In this document: in pieces, positions 7,410 through 15,485 of the stretch
Layout of the letters: each line of letters begins with the position of its first letter
Position numbering within the stretch: the first letter of the stretch is position 1
DNA from: an uncultured Treponema sp.
GTDB taxonomy: Bacteria; Spirochaetota; Spirochaetia; Treponematales; Treponemataceae
Direction: 5' to 3'
Length of the DNA stretch: 43,955 nucleotides
Assembly: GCA_946186185.1 (NCBI GenBank)
Contig: CAMHMJ010000028.1
Span: 1 to 43,955, forward strand
Translations under genes and position numbers: made by a program
Notes under the pieces: generated by a model
What the model was told of the DNA's origin: nothing
What the model saw: the letters and a program-made list of their open reading frames with translations, nothing else
The model's database searches: none

Positions 7410-8060
7410 ATGGAAATCAAAACTGCTGTGTTTGACCTGGACGGAACCCTGCTGGATTCCATGCCTATGTGGCTTACCTGCGGGGAACGGTATATTTCTT
7501 CGCTGGGGATGGTGGCGGAACCGGGACTTGGGGAAAAACTTCTTTCCATGAACATGAAGGAGGGGGCTGATTTTCTGCGTGAACGCTATGCCCTGAAGCT
7601 GACGGATGAAGAGATTTTTAAGGGAATTGACGGCGTGCTTGAGAAAACCTACGGGGAAGAAATTCTCTTTAAGGAAGGAGCCGGGGAGTTCCTGCAAAAG
7701 CTTAAGGCCGGGGGAACCAGAATTGCCCTCTGCACAAATACGGACAGATGCCTGTTTATGCCTGCTTTTAAGAGGCTGGATGCTGAAAAATATTTTGACT
7801 TCATTTTTACTGCCGGGGAGCTAGGAATGAGTAAGGCTCAGCCCGGGATTTTCTACAAGGTGTGCGAAACCATGGGAACAAAGCCGGAAGAAACCTGGAT
7901 GTTTGAGGATGCCCTGTATTCTATCAGAACGGCCTTTCGGGCGGGCTTAAAAACCTGCGGAATCTGGGACGCCTCTGCTGTGGCGGACGAAGCCGAAATC
8001 CGGAAGCACAGCACCGTCTACTGCCGAACCTATGCCGAAGCGGAGCGGGCGTTCTTTTAA
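7410..8060 (+). CDS. HAD-superfamily phosphatase in the thiamine operon
   Basis: A 216-residue HAD hydrolase with a helical cap, beta-phosphoglucomutase/phosphatase-like subgroup. Motif I is DLDGTLLDS with nucleophile D9 and D11; motif II is CTNTD; motif III is the Lys in GMSKAQPG; motif IV is FEDALYSIRTAF. The start at 7410 follows GGAG and fits the family N-terminus. It sits between thiE and thiD in the same direction. No thiL is seen, so this enzyme could dephosphorylate thiamine monophosphate (plants use a HAD-family enzyme, TH2, for that) or clear another phosphorylated intermediate. The substrate is inference; the fold is clear. Confidence 0.88.
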   Translation: MEIKTAVFDLDGTLLDSMPMWLTCGERYISSLGMVAEPGLGEKLLSMNMKEGADFLRERYALKLTDEEIFKGIDGVLEKTYGEEILFKEGAGEFLQKLKAGGTRIALCTNTDRCLFMPAFKRLDAEKYFDFIFTAGELGMSKAQPGIFYKVCETMGTKPEETWMFEDALYSIRTAFRAGLKTCGIWDASAVADEAEIRKHSTVYCRTYAEAERAFF

Positions 8061-8090
8061 CGGAGTGTACCGCGGGCGTTCTTTTAACGG
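8045..8090 (+). repeat. 27-bp tandem duplication over a stop codon
   Basis: The 19-bp string GCGGGCGTTCTTTTAACGG occurs at 8045-8063 and again at 8072-8090. The first copy encodes the last residues and stop of the HAD phosphatase; the second is non-coding. A hairpin (8103-8109 with 8125-8131) follows. Confidence 0.8.
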
Positions 8091-8187
8091 GACGAACTTG
8101 TAAATCTTCTTGAGGGCACCGCCTGAAGATTAAATAGATCTAAAATGCACCGGCGGAGAACAATTCCGCGGAGCAAGAGAGGACATT

Positions 8188-8970
8188 ATGAAAACTGCAT
8201 TGACAATCGCGGGAAGCGATTCGAGCGGAGGCGCCGGAATTCAAGCTGACATCAAAACCATGACCTGCAATGGCATTTACGCCATGAGTGCAATCACGGC
8301 ATTGACGGCTCAGAATACAACCGGAGTCACTGCAATCATGGAAGTAGAGCCTGAATTCCTTAAAGAACAGATTAAGGCTGTTGTAACGGATATTTTCCCG
8401 GACGCTGTAAAAACGGGAATGGTTTCTTCTTCTTCACTTATCAGAGTAATTTCACAAGCAATCAAGGAATATGGGTTAAAAAATGTGGTAGTTGACCCGG
8501 TAATGGTTGCAACAAGCGGGGCAAAGCTTATTACGGATGAAGCAATCGAAACCTTAAAGAAAGAGCTTTTGCCTCTTGCAACTGTAATTACACCCAATAT
8601 TCCGGAAGCCGAGGTTTTGTGCGGCTTTGAAATAAAGACGGAAAGCGCCATGGAAGAGGCTGCCCGCAAAATCAACGGGGACTTTGGCTGCGCTGTTCTT
8701 CTTAAGGGCGGACACAACCTGAACGATGCAAACGATTTTTTATACGACGGACTGGGGGGCGTGTGGTTCAATGGAAAGAAAATCGATAATCCCAATACCC
8801 ATGGAACCGGCTGTACCCTTTCCAGCGCCATTGCCGCAAATCTTGCAAAAGGGCTTCCTCTAACGGCTGCCGTAAAAAATGCAAAGGACTATATCAGTTC
8901 AGCCCTGGAAGCAATGCTGGATTTAGGACAGGGCTCTGGACCTCTTATGCACAACTGGAATATTAAATAG
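8188..8970 (+). CDS. thiD: Hydroxymethylpyrimidine/phosphomethylpyrimidine kinase
   Basis: A 260-residue ThiD of the ribokinase-like fold. It phosphorylates HMP and then HMP-P, giving the pyrimidine substrate of ThiE. The N-terminus (ALTIAGSDSSGGAGIQADIKT) and the C-terminal HGTGCTLSSAIAA carry the substrate and anion-hole motifs. DPVMVATSGAKL matches the family consensus. The GAGAGGA ribosome site precedes ATG. With ThiM, ThiE and the permease it makes a complete salvage set; no de novo ThiC or ThiG is present in the window. Confidence 0.97.
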   Translation: MKTALTIAGSDSSGGAGIQADIKTMTCNGIYAMSAITALTAQNTTGVTAIMEVEPEFLKEQIKAVVTDIFPDAVKTGMVSSSSLIRVISQAIKEYGLKNVVVDPVMVATSGAKLITDEAIETLKKELLPLATVITPNIPEAEVLCGFEIKTESAMEEAARKINGDFGCAVLLKGGHNLNDANDFLYDGLGGVWFNGKKIDNPNTHGTGCTLSSAIAANLAKGLPLTAAVKNAKDYISSALEAMLDLGQGSGPLMHNWNIK

Positions 8971-9044
8971 AGTTTCAGGGGACGGCCAATTTTGTGGTGG
9001 AAGTTAATGCCACCAGGTATTTATTTTATCAGGAAGAATTATTT

Positions 9045-10337
9045 ATGGAAGAAAATGTAAAAAAAGAAACAGGAAAAGGAACGGGAGTTTTTTCTAACTC
9101 CCTTATATGGTTCGGAGCGGCGGTTTCCATTGCTGAAATTTTAACGGGAACCTATTTTGCTCCTCTTGGTTTTGCAAAGGGAACTCTTGCAATTCTTATC
9201 GGGCACGTAATCGGCTGTGGGCTTTTATTTTTTGCGGGCTACATAGGCGCCCTGTCAAAAAAATCTGCAATGGATTCTACGGCCTTAAGCTTTGGTTCAA
9301 CTGGAGCAAAGTTTTTTGCCCTTTTGAATGTGATTCAGCTGGTGGGCTGGACGGGCATTATGATTTACGACTGCTCCCTTTCCCTGAACGGTATTTTTGA
9401 AAACGGAAAGTGGCTCTGGGCGGTAATTACGGGAATTCTTATTATTTTGTGGATTCTTGCCGGAATTACCAATATCGGGAAGTTCAGCTTTGGAGTAATG
9501 CTGGCTCTGTTTGTGCTTACTATTGTGATGTGCCGGGTGATTTTCTTCGGCGGAGACAATGCCGTTGTAGCGGGACTTGCTTCCGGGGCTGTTGGTGCTG
9601 GTGACGCACTTGGAGACGCAGCTGGAGAAGCGGCCGGTGCAGTTTCTGAGGCAGTGTCTGAAGCGGCAGAAGTCCTTTCTTTTGGACAGGCAATTGAGCT
9701 TGCAGTTGCCATGCCTCTTTCCTGGCTTCCCCTTATAAGCGATTACACAAAAGAAGCGGAAAAGCCTTTTGCTTCCACCTTTGCTTCAAGCCTAACCTAC
9801 GGCGTGGTTTCCTGCTGGATGTACATAATCGGAATGGGAGCCGCAATTCTTACGGGAGAAGGGGACATCGCAAAAATCATGGTCGCTGCCGGCCTTGGAA
9901 AAACGGCTCTGCTGGTAATTCTTTTATCAACTGTTACAACCACTTTCCTGGATGCCTGGAGCTCTGCGGTTTCCTTTAGGACGATTTTTTCTAAGGTTCC
10001 TGAAAAGGTTACGGGAATAGCGGTTACTGTCATTGGAACCCTTGCGGCAATGTTCTTCCCGATGGACAACATTACCGGATTTTTGTACCTGATTGGTTCC
10101 GTTTTTGCCCCGATGATTGCAATCCTGCTTGCAGATTATTTTGTGCTGAAAACAGATTTTTCTGAGAGCCGCTTTAAGGTTTCTCGGCTGATTGTGTGGG
10201 GTCTGGGTTTTGCCGCCTACAGACTGCTTATGAGAACTGACCTTATTACAGGCTGTACAATTCCGGACATGGTGCTGACCTTTGGATTCACACTTCTTGC
10301 GGGTGGAATTGAAAACAAGATGATGAAAAAGAAGTAA
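9045..10337 (+). CDS. cytX: CytX-type hydroxymethylpyrimidine permease (NCS1 family)
   Basis: A 430-residue membrane protein with about a dozen hydrophobic segments, of the nucleobase:cation symporter-1 type. The N-terminal segment (SLIWFGAAVSIAEILTGTY, then GFAKGTLAILIGHVIG) is typical of CytX, the putative HMP importer usually found under TPP control. The start at 9045 is preferred over the GTG at 8994 because AGGAAGA lies 9 nt upstream. An unusual Ala/Gly/Glu-rich hydrophilic insert (about 180-212) separates two membrane segments. As last gene of the operon it would feed HMP to ThiD. Substrate is inferred from context. Confidence 0.85.
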   Translation: MEENVKKETGKGTGVFSNSLIWFGAAVSIAEILTGTYFAPLGFAKGTLAILIGHVIGCGLLFFAGYIGALSKKSAMDSTALSFGSTGAKFFALLNVIQLVGWTGIMIYDCSLSLNGIFENGKWLWAVITGILIILWILAGITNIGKFSFGVMLALFVLTIVMCRVIFFGGDNAVVAGLASGAVGAGDALGDAAGEAAGAVSEAVSEAAEVLSFGQAIELAVAMPLSWLPLISDYTKEAEKPFASTFASSLTYGVVSCWMYIIGMGAAILTGEGDIAKIMVAAGLGKTALLVILLSTVTTTFLDAWSSAVSFRTIFSKVPEKVTGIAVTVIGTLAAMFFPMDNITGFLYLIGSVFAPMIAILLADYFVLKTDFSESRFKVSRLIVWGLGFAAYRLLMRTDLITGCTIPDMVLTFGFTLLAGGIENKMMKKK

Positions 10338-10560
10338 CCTTAATTTCAAGTTTTATATACTCTAATTCAAAATTGGCTAACGGTTGCGCCCTGCGGGTCA
10401 AAACCGCGTGCTAGCACGCTAAACGCTGTTTGTGGTAAAGGAACTAATTAATTGCCGCTATCGCGGCAACCACAAACAGAGTTTTTTTGCCCGCATTTCG
10501 CTACCCTCCCGCCAATTTTGAAATGTTTTTTCTAAATTGAAGTTAATGTATAAAAAAAAG
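10338..10560. repeat. Nested inverted-repeat element between thi and trp operons
   Basis: No gene. TTCAAAATTGGC (10366-10377) is repeated in perfect inverse at 10511-10522. A weaker outer pair is TTAATTTCAA at 10340 and TTGAAGTTAA at 10538. Inside lie a perfect 14-bp palindrome GCGTGCTAGCACGC (10406-10419), an 11-bp inverted repeat (10426-10436 with 10469-10479), and between those arms a 7-bp hairpin TTGCCGC/GCGGCAA (10452-10469). The whole could form a large branched structure. It resembles a miniature inverted-repeat element, but no target duplication was identified. Confidence 0.6.
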
Positions 10561-10599
10561 GACTGATTTCTGAATTTTAGGAATTAGTCTTTTTTTTTT
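10561..10599 (+). terminator. Rho-independent terminator of the thiamine operon
   Basis: A 10-bp stem, GACTGATTTC (10561-10570) with GGAATTAGTC (10580-10589), has two G-T wobbles and a 9-nt loop, and is followed by ten T residues (10590-10599). Confidence 0.85.
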
Positions 10600-10610
10600 C
10601 GTTGTTTCTG

Positions 10611-10673
10611 TTGACAGTAACAAAAATATACTGTATGTTTCTTTGTATAGAAACAGTTACTATGAATAGTAAC
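10611..10673 (+). promoter_or_regulatory. Tryptophan operon promoter with 18-bp palindrome
   Basis: The -35 box is TTGACA (10611-10616), followed by a 17-bp spacer and -10 TATGTT (10634-10639). Downstream, GTTACTATGAATAGTAAC (10656-10673) is a perfect 8-bp inverted repeat with a 2-bp centre. The half-site AGTAAC also occurs at the -35 box. The ACTA...TAGT arms recall TrpR operators, but the spacing is 2 bp shorter than in E. coli, so the regulator is unknown. No Trp-rich leader peptide is visible. Confidence 0.6.
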
Positions 10674-10734
10674 GATAAGGTGCTATGGTGCTGCGGGTTT
10701 TCGGCGGTTCGGGGGCATCAGAAGTGAGGTAAAA

Positions 10735-12183
10735 ATGGCAGTCAGGACAGATTCAATTTATGTGTGTACTTCAAGTGAGCGTTATACTCCATATTCACTT
10801 GCAAGAAAAATCGGAGCAGCGGCAATTCTGGAATCAGCAAGCTTTGCAAAGGGAAGGGAACGCTATTCTTTTTTAATGGCGGAAGAAGCTTTTAAAATTG
10901 TTCAGGATGAGGATGGAATCGCGTTTTTAGTGGACGGAGAACGGCGTGCTTTTGACACAACAGGAGTTGAAAGTCTTGATGCCCTTGGCCGTCAGAAAGA
11001 AGCGGATATTCTGGATGCTCTTCTGTATGTGGCTTCCCAGAATACCAGTCCTGCAAAAGGTCCTCAGGCAGAGATTCCTTTTCCGGCAAGCGGACTTGGG
11101 TATTTGAGCTACGAATTTGCTGCCCGCTGCGATAACATCAAGTTTTTTGAGCAGAAGGATGAATTGAAAATTCCGGAAAGCCTTTTTATTGCCGGACACA
11201 TTTATATCGTTTTTGATCACTACACAGAGACCATGCACATTTTTGGCCTGAACTATAATGAACACGAAATTGACCTTAAGGCTGCGGTGGACAATCTGAT
11301 TAAAAGAATGAACGACATGGATTTTTCTTATGTTGAAGAAGGTCCTTCGCATTTTGAATACAGAATGATTACGGATCTGGAGCAGTCTAAGAAGGAATAT
11401 GTTGAAAAGGTGGAAGCCCTGAAAAAGCACATTGTGGCGGGGGATATTATTCAGGCTGTACCAAGCCGGAGAGTTCAGATTGAATGTGAGGCCAGTGCAC
11501 TTACGGTTTACGGAAAACTCAGAAAGGTGAATCCGAGCCCATATCTTTTTTACATTGATTTTGGTTACTTTCAGCTTACCGGTGCAAGTCCGGAAAGTCT
11601 TGTGCGGGTGCGGGGCGGAAAAGCCAGCATTCATCCTATTGCAGGAACCATTCACCGGGGCGCAAATGACGCGGAAGACGAGGCTTTGAAAAAGGAGCTC
11701 AGTTCAAATCCCAAGGAACGGGCTGAACACCTGATGCTTGTAGACCTTGCCAGAAACGATCTGGGCCGGGTATGCAGGGAAGGAAGCGTAACGGTTCCGC
11801 AGTTTATGGAATGCGAGCTTTACAGTCATGTAATTCACCTTGTAAGCAATACGGAGGGAATTGTCCGGGAGGGCGTAAAACCGATTCAGGTATTAAGGGC
11901 TTCTTTCCCGGCAGGAACCGTAAGCGGCGCTCCGAAAATAAGCGCAATGCAGATTTTAAGCGGCCTTGAAAAAACAAAGCGCCGTTTTTATGCGGGTGCC
12001 GTGGGCTACCTTCAGTGTAACGGCGACCTGGATTTCTGCATCACAATCCGGAGCGCCTTAAAGCAGGGAAATGTCTGGAGCCTTCAGGCCGGCGGTGGAA
12101 TCGTATACGACTCAACTCCGGAGCGGGAATTCACCGAAACCTGCGAAAAACTGGGCGCCCTGGTAGATACTTTGACTAGATAG
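10735..12183 (+). CDS. trpE: Anthranilate synthase component I
   Basis: A 482-residue chorismate-using enzyme that makes anthranilate with TrpG ammonia, the first committed step of tryptophan synthesis. The feedback site motif (ILES...ERYSFL, near residues 30-45) is kept, so tryptophan inhibition is likely. C-terminal catalytic blocks are GDIIQAVPSRR, TGASPESLVR, PIAGTIHRG, LVDLARNDLGRV, FPAGTVSGAPK and the terminal QAGGGIVYDSTPEREF. A GAAGTGAGGT ribosome site precedes ATG. First gene of a five-gene operon. Confidence 0.97.
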   Translation: MAVRTDSIYVCTSSERYTPYSLARKIGAAAILESASFAKGRERYSFLMAEEAFKIVQDEDGIAFLVDGERRAFDTTGVESLDALGRQKEADILDALLYVASQNTSPAKGPQAEIPFPASGLGYLSYEFAARCDNIKFFEQKDELKIPESLFIAGHIYIVFDHYTETMHIFGLNYNEHEIDLKAAVDNLIKRMNDMDFSYVEEGPSHFEYRMITDLEQSKKEYVEKVEALKKHIVAGDIIQAVPSRRVQIECEASALTVYGKLRKVNPSPYLFYIDFGYFQLTGASPESLVRVRGGKASIHPIAGTIHRGANDAEDEALKKELSSNPKERAEHLMLVDLARNDLGRVCREGSVTVPQFMECELYSHVIHLVSNTEGIVREGVKPIQVLRASFPAGTVSGAPKISAMQILSGLEKTKRRFYAGAVGYLQCNGDLDFCITIRSALKQGNVWSLQAGGGIVYDSTPEREFTETCEKLGALVDTLTR

Positions 12184-12260
12184 CGCAAAGTTTGAGTCTG
12201 AGAGCCAGTTTTTAAGTAGAAATAAAAAACTAAAAATTTGTGAATTTAGGAAGGAAAAAT

Positions 12261-13865
12261 ATGATACTTGTTATAGATAATTACGATAGTTTTACATTTA
12301 ATGTTGTTCAGGCTCTGCAGTCTGTAACTCAGGAAGAAATTAAGGTCGTTCGAAACGATGAATATAAGGTGGAAGAGCTTGCCGCTATGAAGCCTTCGTA
12401 CCTGATTGTTTCACCGGGGCCGGGAAATCCTTCTGGTGCCGGCGTGAGTAAAGAAGCAATTCTTTATTTTGCAGGAAAGCTTCCGATTCTTGGAATCTGT
12501 CTTGGACACCAGTCCATTGGCGAAGCCTTTGGCGCGTCAATTGTTCAGGCCAAATATATCAAGCACGGGATTGTGGAAGATATCGCCCTGGACGGAAAGG
12601 GTATCTTCCGCACCATCGGGAAAACTGCAAAATTTACGCGCTACCACTCCCTGGTAATTGATGAGGCAACTCTCCCTCCAGAATTTGAAGTTACTGCCCG
12701 CTCTTCTGACGGCGACATCATGGGAATTCGGCATAAAACCCTTCCGATTGAAGGAATACAGTTCCATCCGGAATCAATTGCCAGCGAAAACTGCCGGGAG
12801 CTTTTTAAGGCCTTCTTAAAATACCGCAGGGATAACTTTCCTGTAAGCGCAATCTTGAATCAGCTTTGCGAGGGGAAAGACCTTTCTGAGGAACAGGCGG
12901 AAGAGTTCATGGAATATCTTACTGACGGCGATCTGGATGAAAGACAGACTTCTGCAATCCTGACGGCCATTGCCGTAAAGGGACCTGCCAGCTCGGAATT
13001 TGCAGGCTGTGCCCGGGTTCTATGCAGAAAGAAAACGGCCATTCCTCTGGACGGAAGACGACTGGCAGAAATTGTGGGAACCGGCGGCGACGGAAAGGGA
13101 AGCTTTAACATCAGTTCCTTAAGTGCAATTACCGCTGCAAGCCTTGGAGTTCCCATGGCAAAACATGGAAACCGGGCTGTTTCTTCAAAATCCGGGGCGG
13201 CTGACTTTTACGAAAATCTTGGAATCAAAATCGATAACACGCCGGAAAATACCAGCCGTATGATAAAAGAAACCAATTTCGGCTTTTTAATGGCACCGAT
13301 TTATCATTCTGCAATGCGTTTTGCAGGCCCGGTTCGAAAGGCGCTGGGAATTAAAACCCTGATGAATGTTCTGGGTCCCCTTTCAAATCCGGCCGGGGCT
13401 GCCTACGAGGTTCTTGGGGTGTATGACAAATCCCTTCTGGAGCCAGTTGCCCGGGCTGCAAAATCTCTTGGAACACGACGGGTTCTGGTTATCAACAGTC
13501 AGGACGGCTACGACGAAATCAGTCCATGCGCAAAAACGGATGCGATTTTAATAGATGAAAACAACAAAATGACCCGGTTTGTAATTGATCCACAGGCTTT
13601 TGGAATCACGGATGTTGATGAAGAGGAACTGAACGGCGGAACCGGAGCGGATAATGCCCGGCTTGCCCTGGATATTCTGAACGGAAAGGGTCGAAAGACA
13701 ATTAAGGAAGCCGTAAGCCTGAACACCGCAGCCGTTTTGTATATTACGGGAAAGGCAAAGAATCTGAAAACCGGCTATGCAATGGCAAAAAAAGCCCTGG
13801 AAGACGGCACTGTTCTTTCAAAAATTGAACAGATTAAGAAAGTCAGCAACAGTCTGGGTGCGTAG
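12261..13865 (+). CDS. trpGD: Anthranilate synthase glutaminase / phosphoribosyltransferase fusion
   Basis: A 534-residue fusion. Residues 1-190 are the class I glutaminase (SPGPGNP 51-57; nucleophile C80 in GICLGHQ; H169 and E171 in FHPES), which feeds ammonia to TrpE. Residues about 195-534 are anthranilate phosphoribosyltransferase with the PRPP motif GTGGDGKGSFNIS (273-285) and KHGNRAVSS. The start at 12261 is supported by AGGAAGG just upstream and by the typical ILVIDNYDSFTFN start. The same fusion is known in enterobacteria and other lineages. Confidence 0.96.
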   Translation: MILVIDNYDSFTFNVVQALQSVTQEEIKVVRNDEYKVEELAAMKPSYLIVSPGPGNPSGAGVSKEAILYFAGKLPILGICLGHQSIGEAFGASIVQAKYIKHGIVEDIALDGKGIFRTIGKTAKFTRYHSLVIDEATLPPEFEVTARSSDGDIMGIRHKTLPIEGIQFHPESIASENCRELFKAFLKYRRDNFPVSAILNQLCEGKDLSEEQAEEFMEYLTDGDLDERQTSAILTAIAVKGPASSEFAGCARVLCRKKTAIPLDGRRLAEIVGTGGDGKGSFNISSLSAITAASLGVPMAKHGNRAVSSKSGAADFYENLGIKIDNTPENTSRMIKETNFGFLMAPIYHSAMRFAGPVRKALGIKTLMNVLGPLSNPAGAAYEVLGVYDKSLLEPVARAAKSLGTRRVLVINSQDGYDEISPCAKTDAILIDENNKMTRFVIDPQAFGITDVDEEELNGGTGADNARLALDILNGKGRKTIKEAVSLNTAAVLYITGKAKNLKTGYAMAKKALEDGTVLSKIEQIKKVSNSLGA

Positions 13866-13931
13866 CAGATATATGCGCGGAGTGTAAGGTTGTGTGCAGC
13901 ACACAGTTGTGCGGAGTGCAAGGGAGATGCC

Positions 13932-15485
13932 ATGAGTGTGAACATAGTTCAAGAGATTGTAGAACGAAGAAAAAGTGATATAGAGAAGCGGGGTTTTAAT
14001 TTCGGCTTTGAGATTCCTGCGGTTCGCTGCCGGCCGGTTGTTCCTTTCATGCAGAAAAAGGGAGCGATTCTTGAAGTAAAGCGGGCAAGTCCAAGTAAGG
14101 GTGACATTGCGCCGGACCTGGACAGCGTAAAAACTGCTCTTGAATACCGGAAAAAGGGGGCGGCGGCAATCAGCTGTCTTACGGAAGAAAATTATTTTAA
14201 GGGAAGCCTAAAGGAATTAATGGCAATCTGCAGCGCCATTGACGATGTTGCAGTTTTGCGGAAAGATTTTTTAATCGAGGAAGAAGAAATCGAAATCAGT
14301 TACCGGTGCGGAGCGGATGCGGTTCTCTTAATCTGCGGAATTTTACCCGGCGAAAAACTTTTGAGCATGACGGCGAAGTGTCAGGAACTGGGAATCCGTG
14401 CCCTTGTGGAAGTCCGTACAGAAGAGGATGTACAGAAAGTTCTCGCTGTAAAAAAGCAGTATCCGGAAACCATTGTGTGCGGCGTAAACTCCCGGAATCT
14501 AAAGGATTTTTCAATCGATTTACTGGTTCCTGCAATGCTAAAAAAACGGCTCGGGGGAACGGTAATTTTTGAAAGCGGAATTACAACGGCCGAATGTGCT
14601 GCTTCCGTGGGAAAAATGGGTTTTGGAGGAATCCTTCTTGGTGAATTTGCCGCCAGAAATCCAGTTAAGGCCGGAAGTTTTGTAAATGCTTTTTTGAAAG
14701 CGGAACCTGACCTGTACGGAGAATTTATTCTGAAGCTTGCAGAAAAAATCCGCAGTCACAGGGAGAAAAATCCCCATCGTCCTATGGTAAAAATCTGCGG
14801 ACTTACCCGCAAAGAGGATGTGGAACTTGCCGTAAAGCTGGGAGCGGACTTTTTGGGATTCATTTTTGCCAGCGAATACGGAAGAAATGTTTTCGGCGAA
14901 AAGTTTAATTCGTTAAAAGAAATACTTTCTTCTATTAAAAATGATAATAATGTAATTAAAGTTGCAGTGATTACCCGGCCGGAAAGTTCTGAGGCAAAAG
15001 AAGCGGTGGAACTTGTAAAAGCCGGCGTTCTGGACTGCATTCAGGTTCACGGGGTAAGGTACGCTGACATTCCTGAAAATATTTTTGGCGTTCCCCATTA
15101 CATTGCCATTTCTGGTAAAAATCAAACCGGTTCGGAAAGACTTGAGGAACTGAATGCCCTGGGCTACCCGCGGTATCTTTTGGACTGTAAGGAACATAAT
15201 TATCCGGTGAAAAGTCCATCTCCTCTCTGGATTGCGGGGGGCATAACGCCGGAAAATGTTTCTTCCCTGATTAAAGAATTCCATCCGGAGCTTGTAGATG
15301 TTTCAGGCGGCCTGGAGGATGGTGTCTGTGGGGCAGACGGTAATTTATCCGCCGGAGAAAAATCTGGTTCCGGCTGGAACTTATCTTCCGGGGCACAATC
15401 CGGCGTAAACAGTCAGCCGGGAATTAAAAATCATCAGAAAATGAAAGACTTTTTTACAAAAATAAATGAGGCAGAATATGTATAA
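13932..15485 (+). CDS. trpCF: Indole-3-glycerol phosphate synthase / PRA isomerase fusion
   Basis: A 517-residue fusion of two TIM barrels. Residues 1-275 are indole-3-glycerol phosphate synthase (EVKRASPSKG 48-57; LRKDFLI 109-115; VNSRNL; ESGI). Residues about 283-517 are phosphoribosylanthranilate isomerase (KICGLTRKEDV with the catalytic Cys; DVSGGLE with the catalytic Asp near 456). Between DVSGGLEDGVCG and the terminal helix GIKNHQKMKDF there is a Gly/Ser/Asn-rich insert (about 467-495) not expected in the family. The ATG at 13932 follows AGGGAGA. Its end overlaps trpB by 8 bp. Confidence 0.95.
   Translation: MSVNIVQEIVERRKSDIEKRGFNFGFEIPAVRCRPVVPFMQKKGAILEVKRASPSKGDIAPDLDSVKTALEYRKKGAAAISCLTEENYFKGSLKELMAICSAIDDVAVLRKDFLIEEEEIEISYRCGADAVLLICGILPGEKLLSMTAKCQELGIRALVEVRTEEDVQKVLAVKKQYPETIVCGVNSRNLKDFSIDLLVPAMLKKRLGGTVIFESGITTAECAASVGKMGFGGILLGEFAARNPVKAGSFVNAFLKAEPDLYGEFILKLAEKIRSHREKNPHRPMVKICGLTRKEDVELAVKLGADFLGFIFASEYGRNVFGEKFNSLKEILSSIKNDNNVIKVAVITRPESSEAKEAVELVKAGVLDCIQVHGVRYADIPENIFGVPHYIAISGKNQTGSERLEELNALGYPRYLLDCKEHNYPVKSPSPLWIAGGITPENVSSLIKEFHPELVDVSGGLEDGVCGADGNLSAGEKSGSGWNLSSGAQSGVNSQPGIKNHQKMKDFFTKINEAEYV

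Noticed and set aside
10674..10734. Trp leader peptide for attenuation before trpE
   Set aside because: No short frame with clustered Trp codons and no terminator/antiterminator pair is visible.
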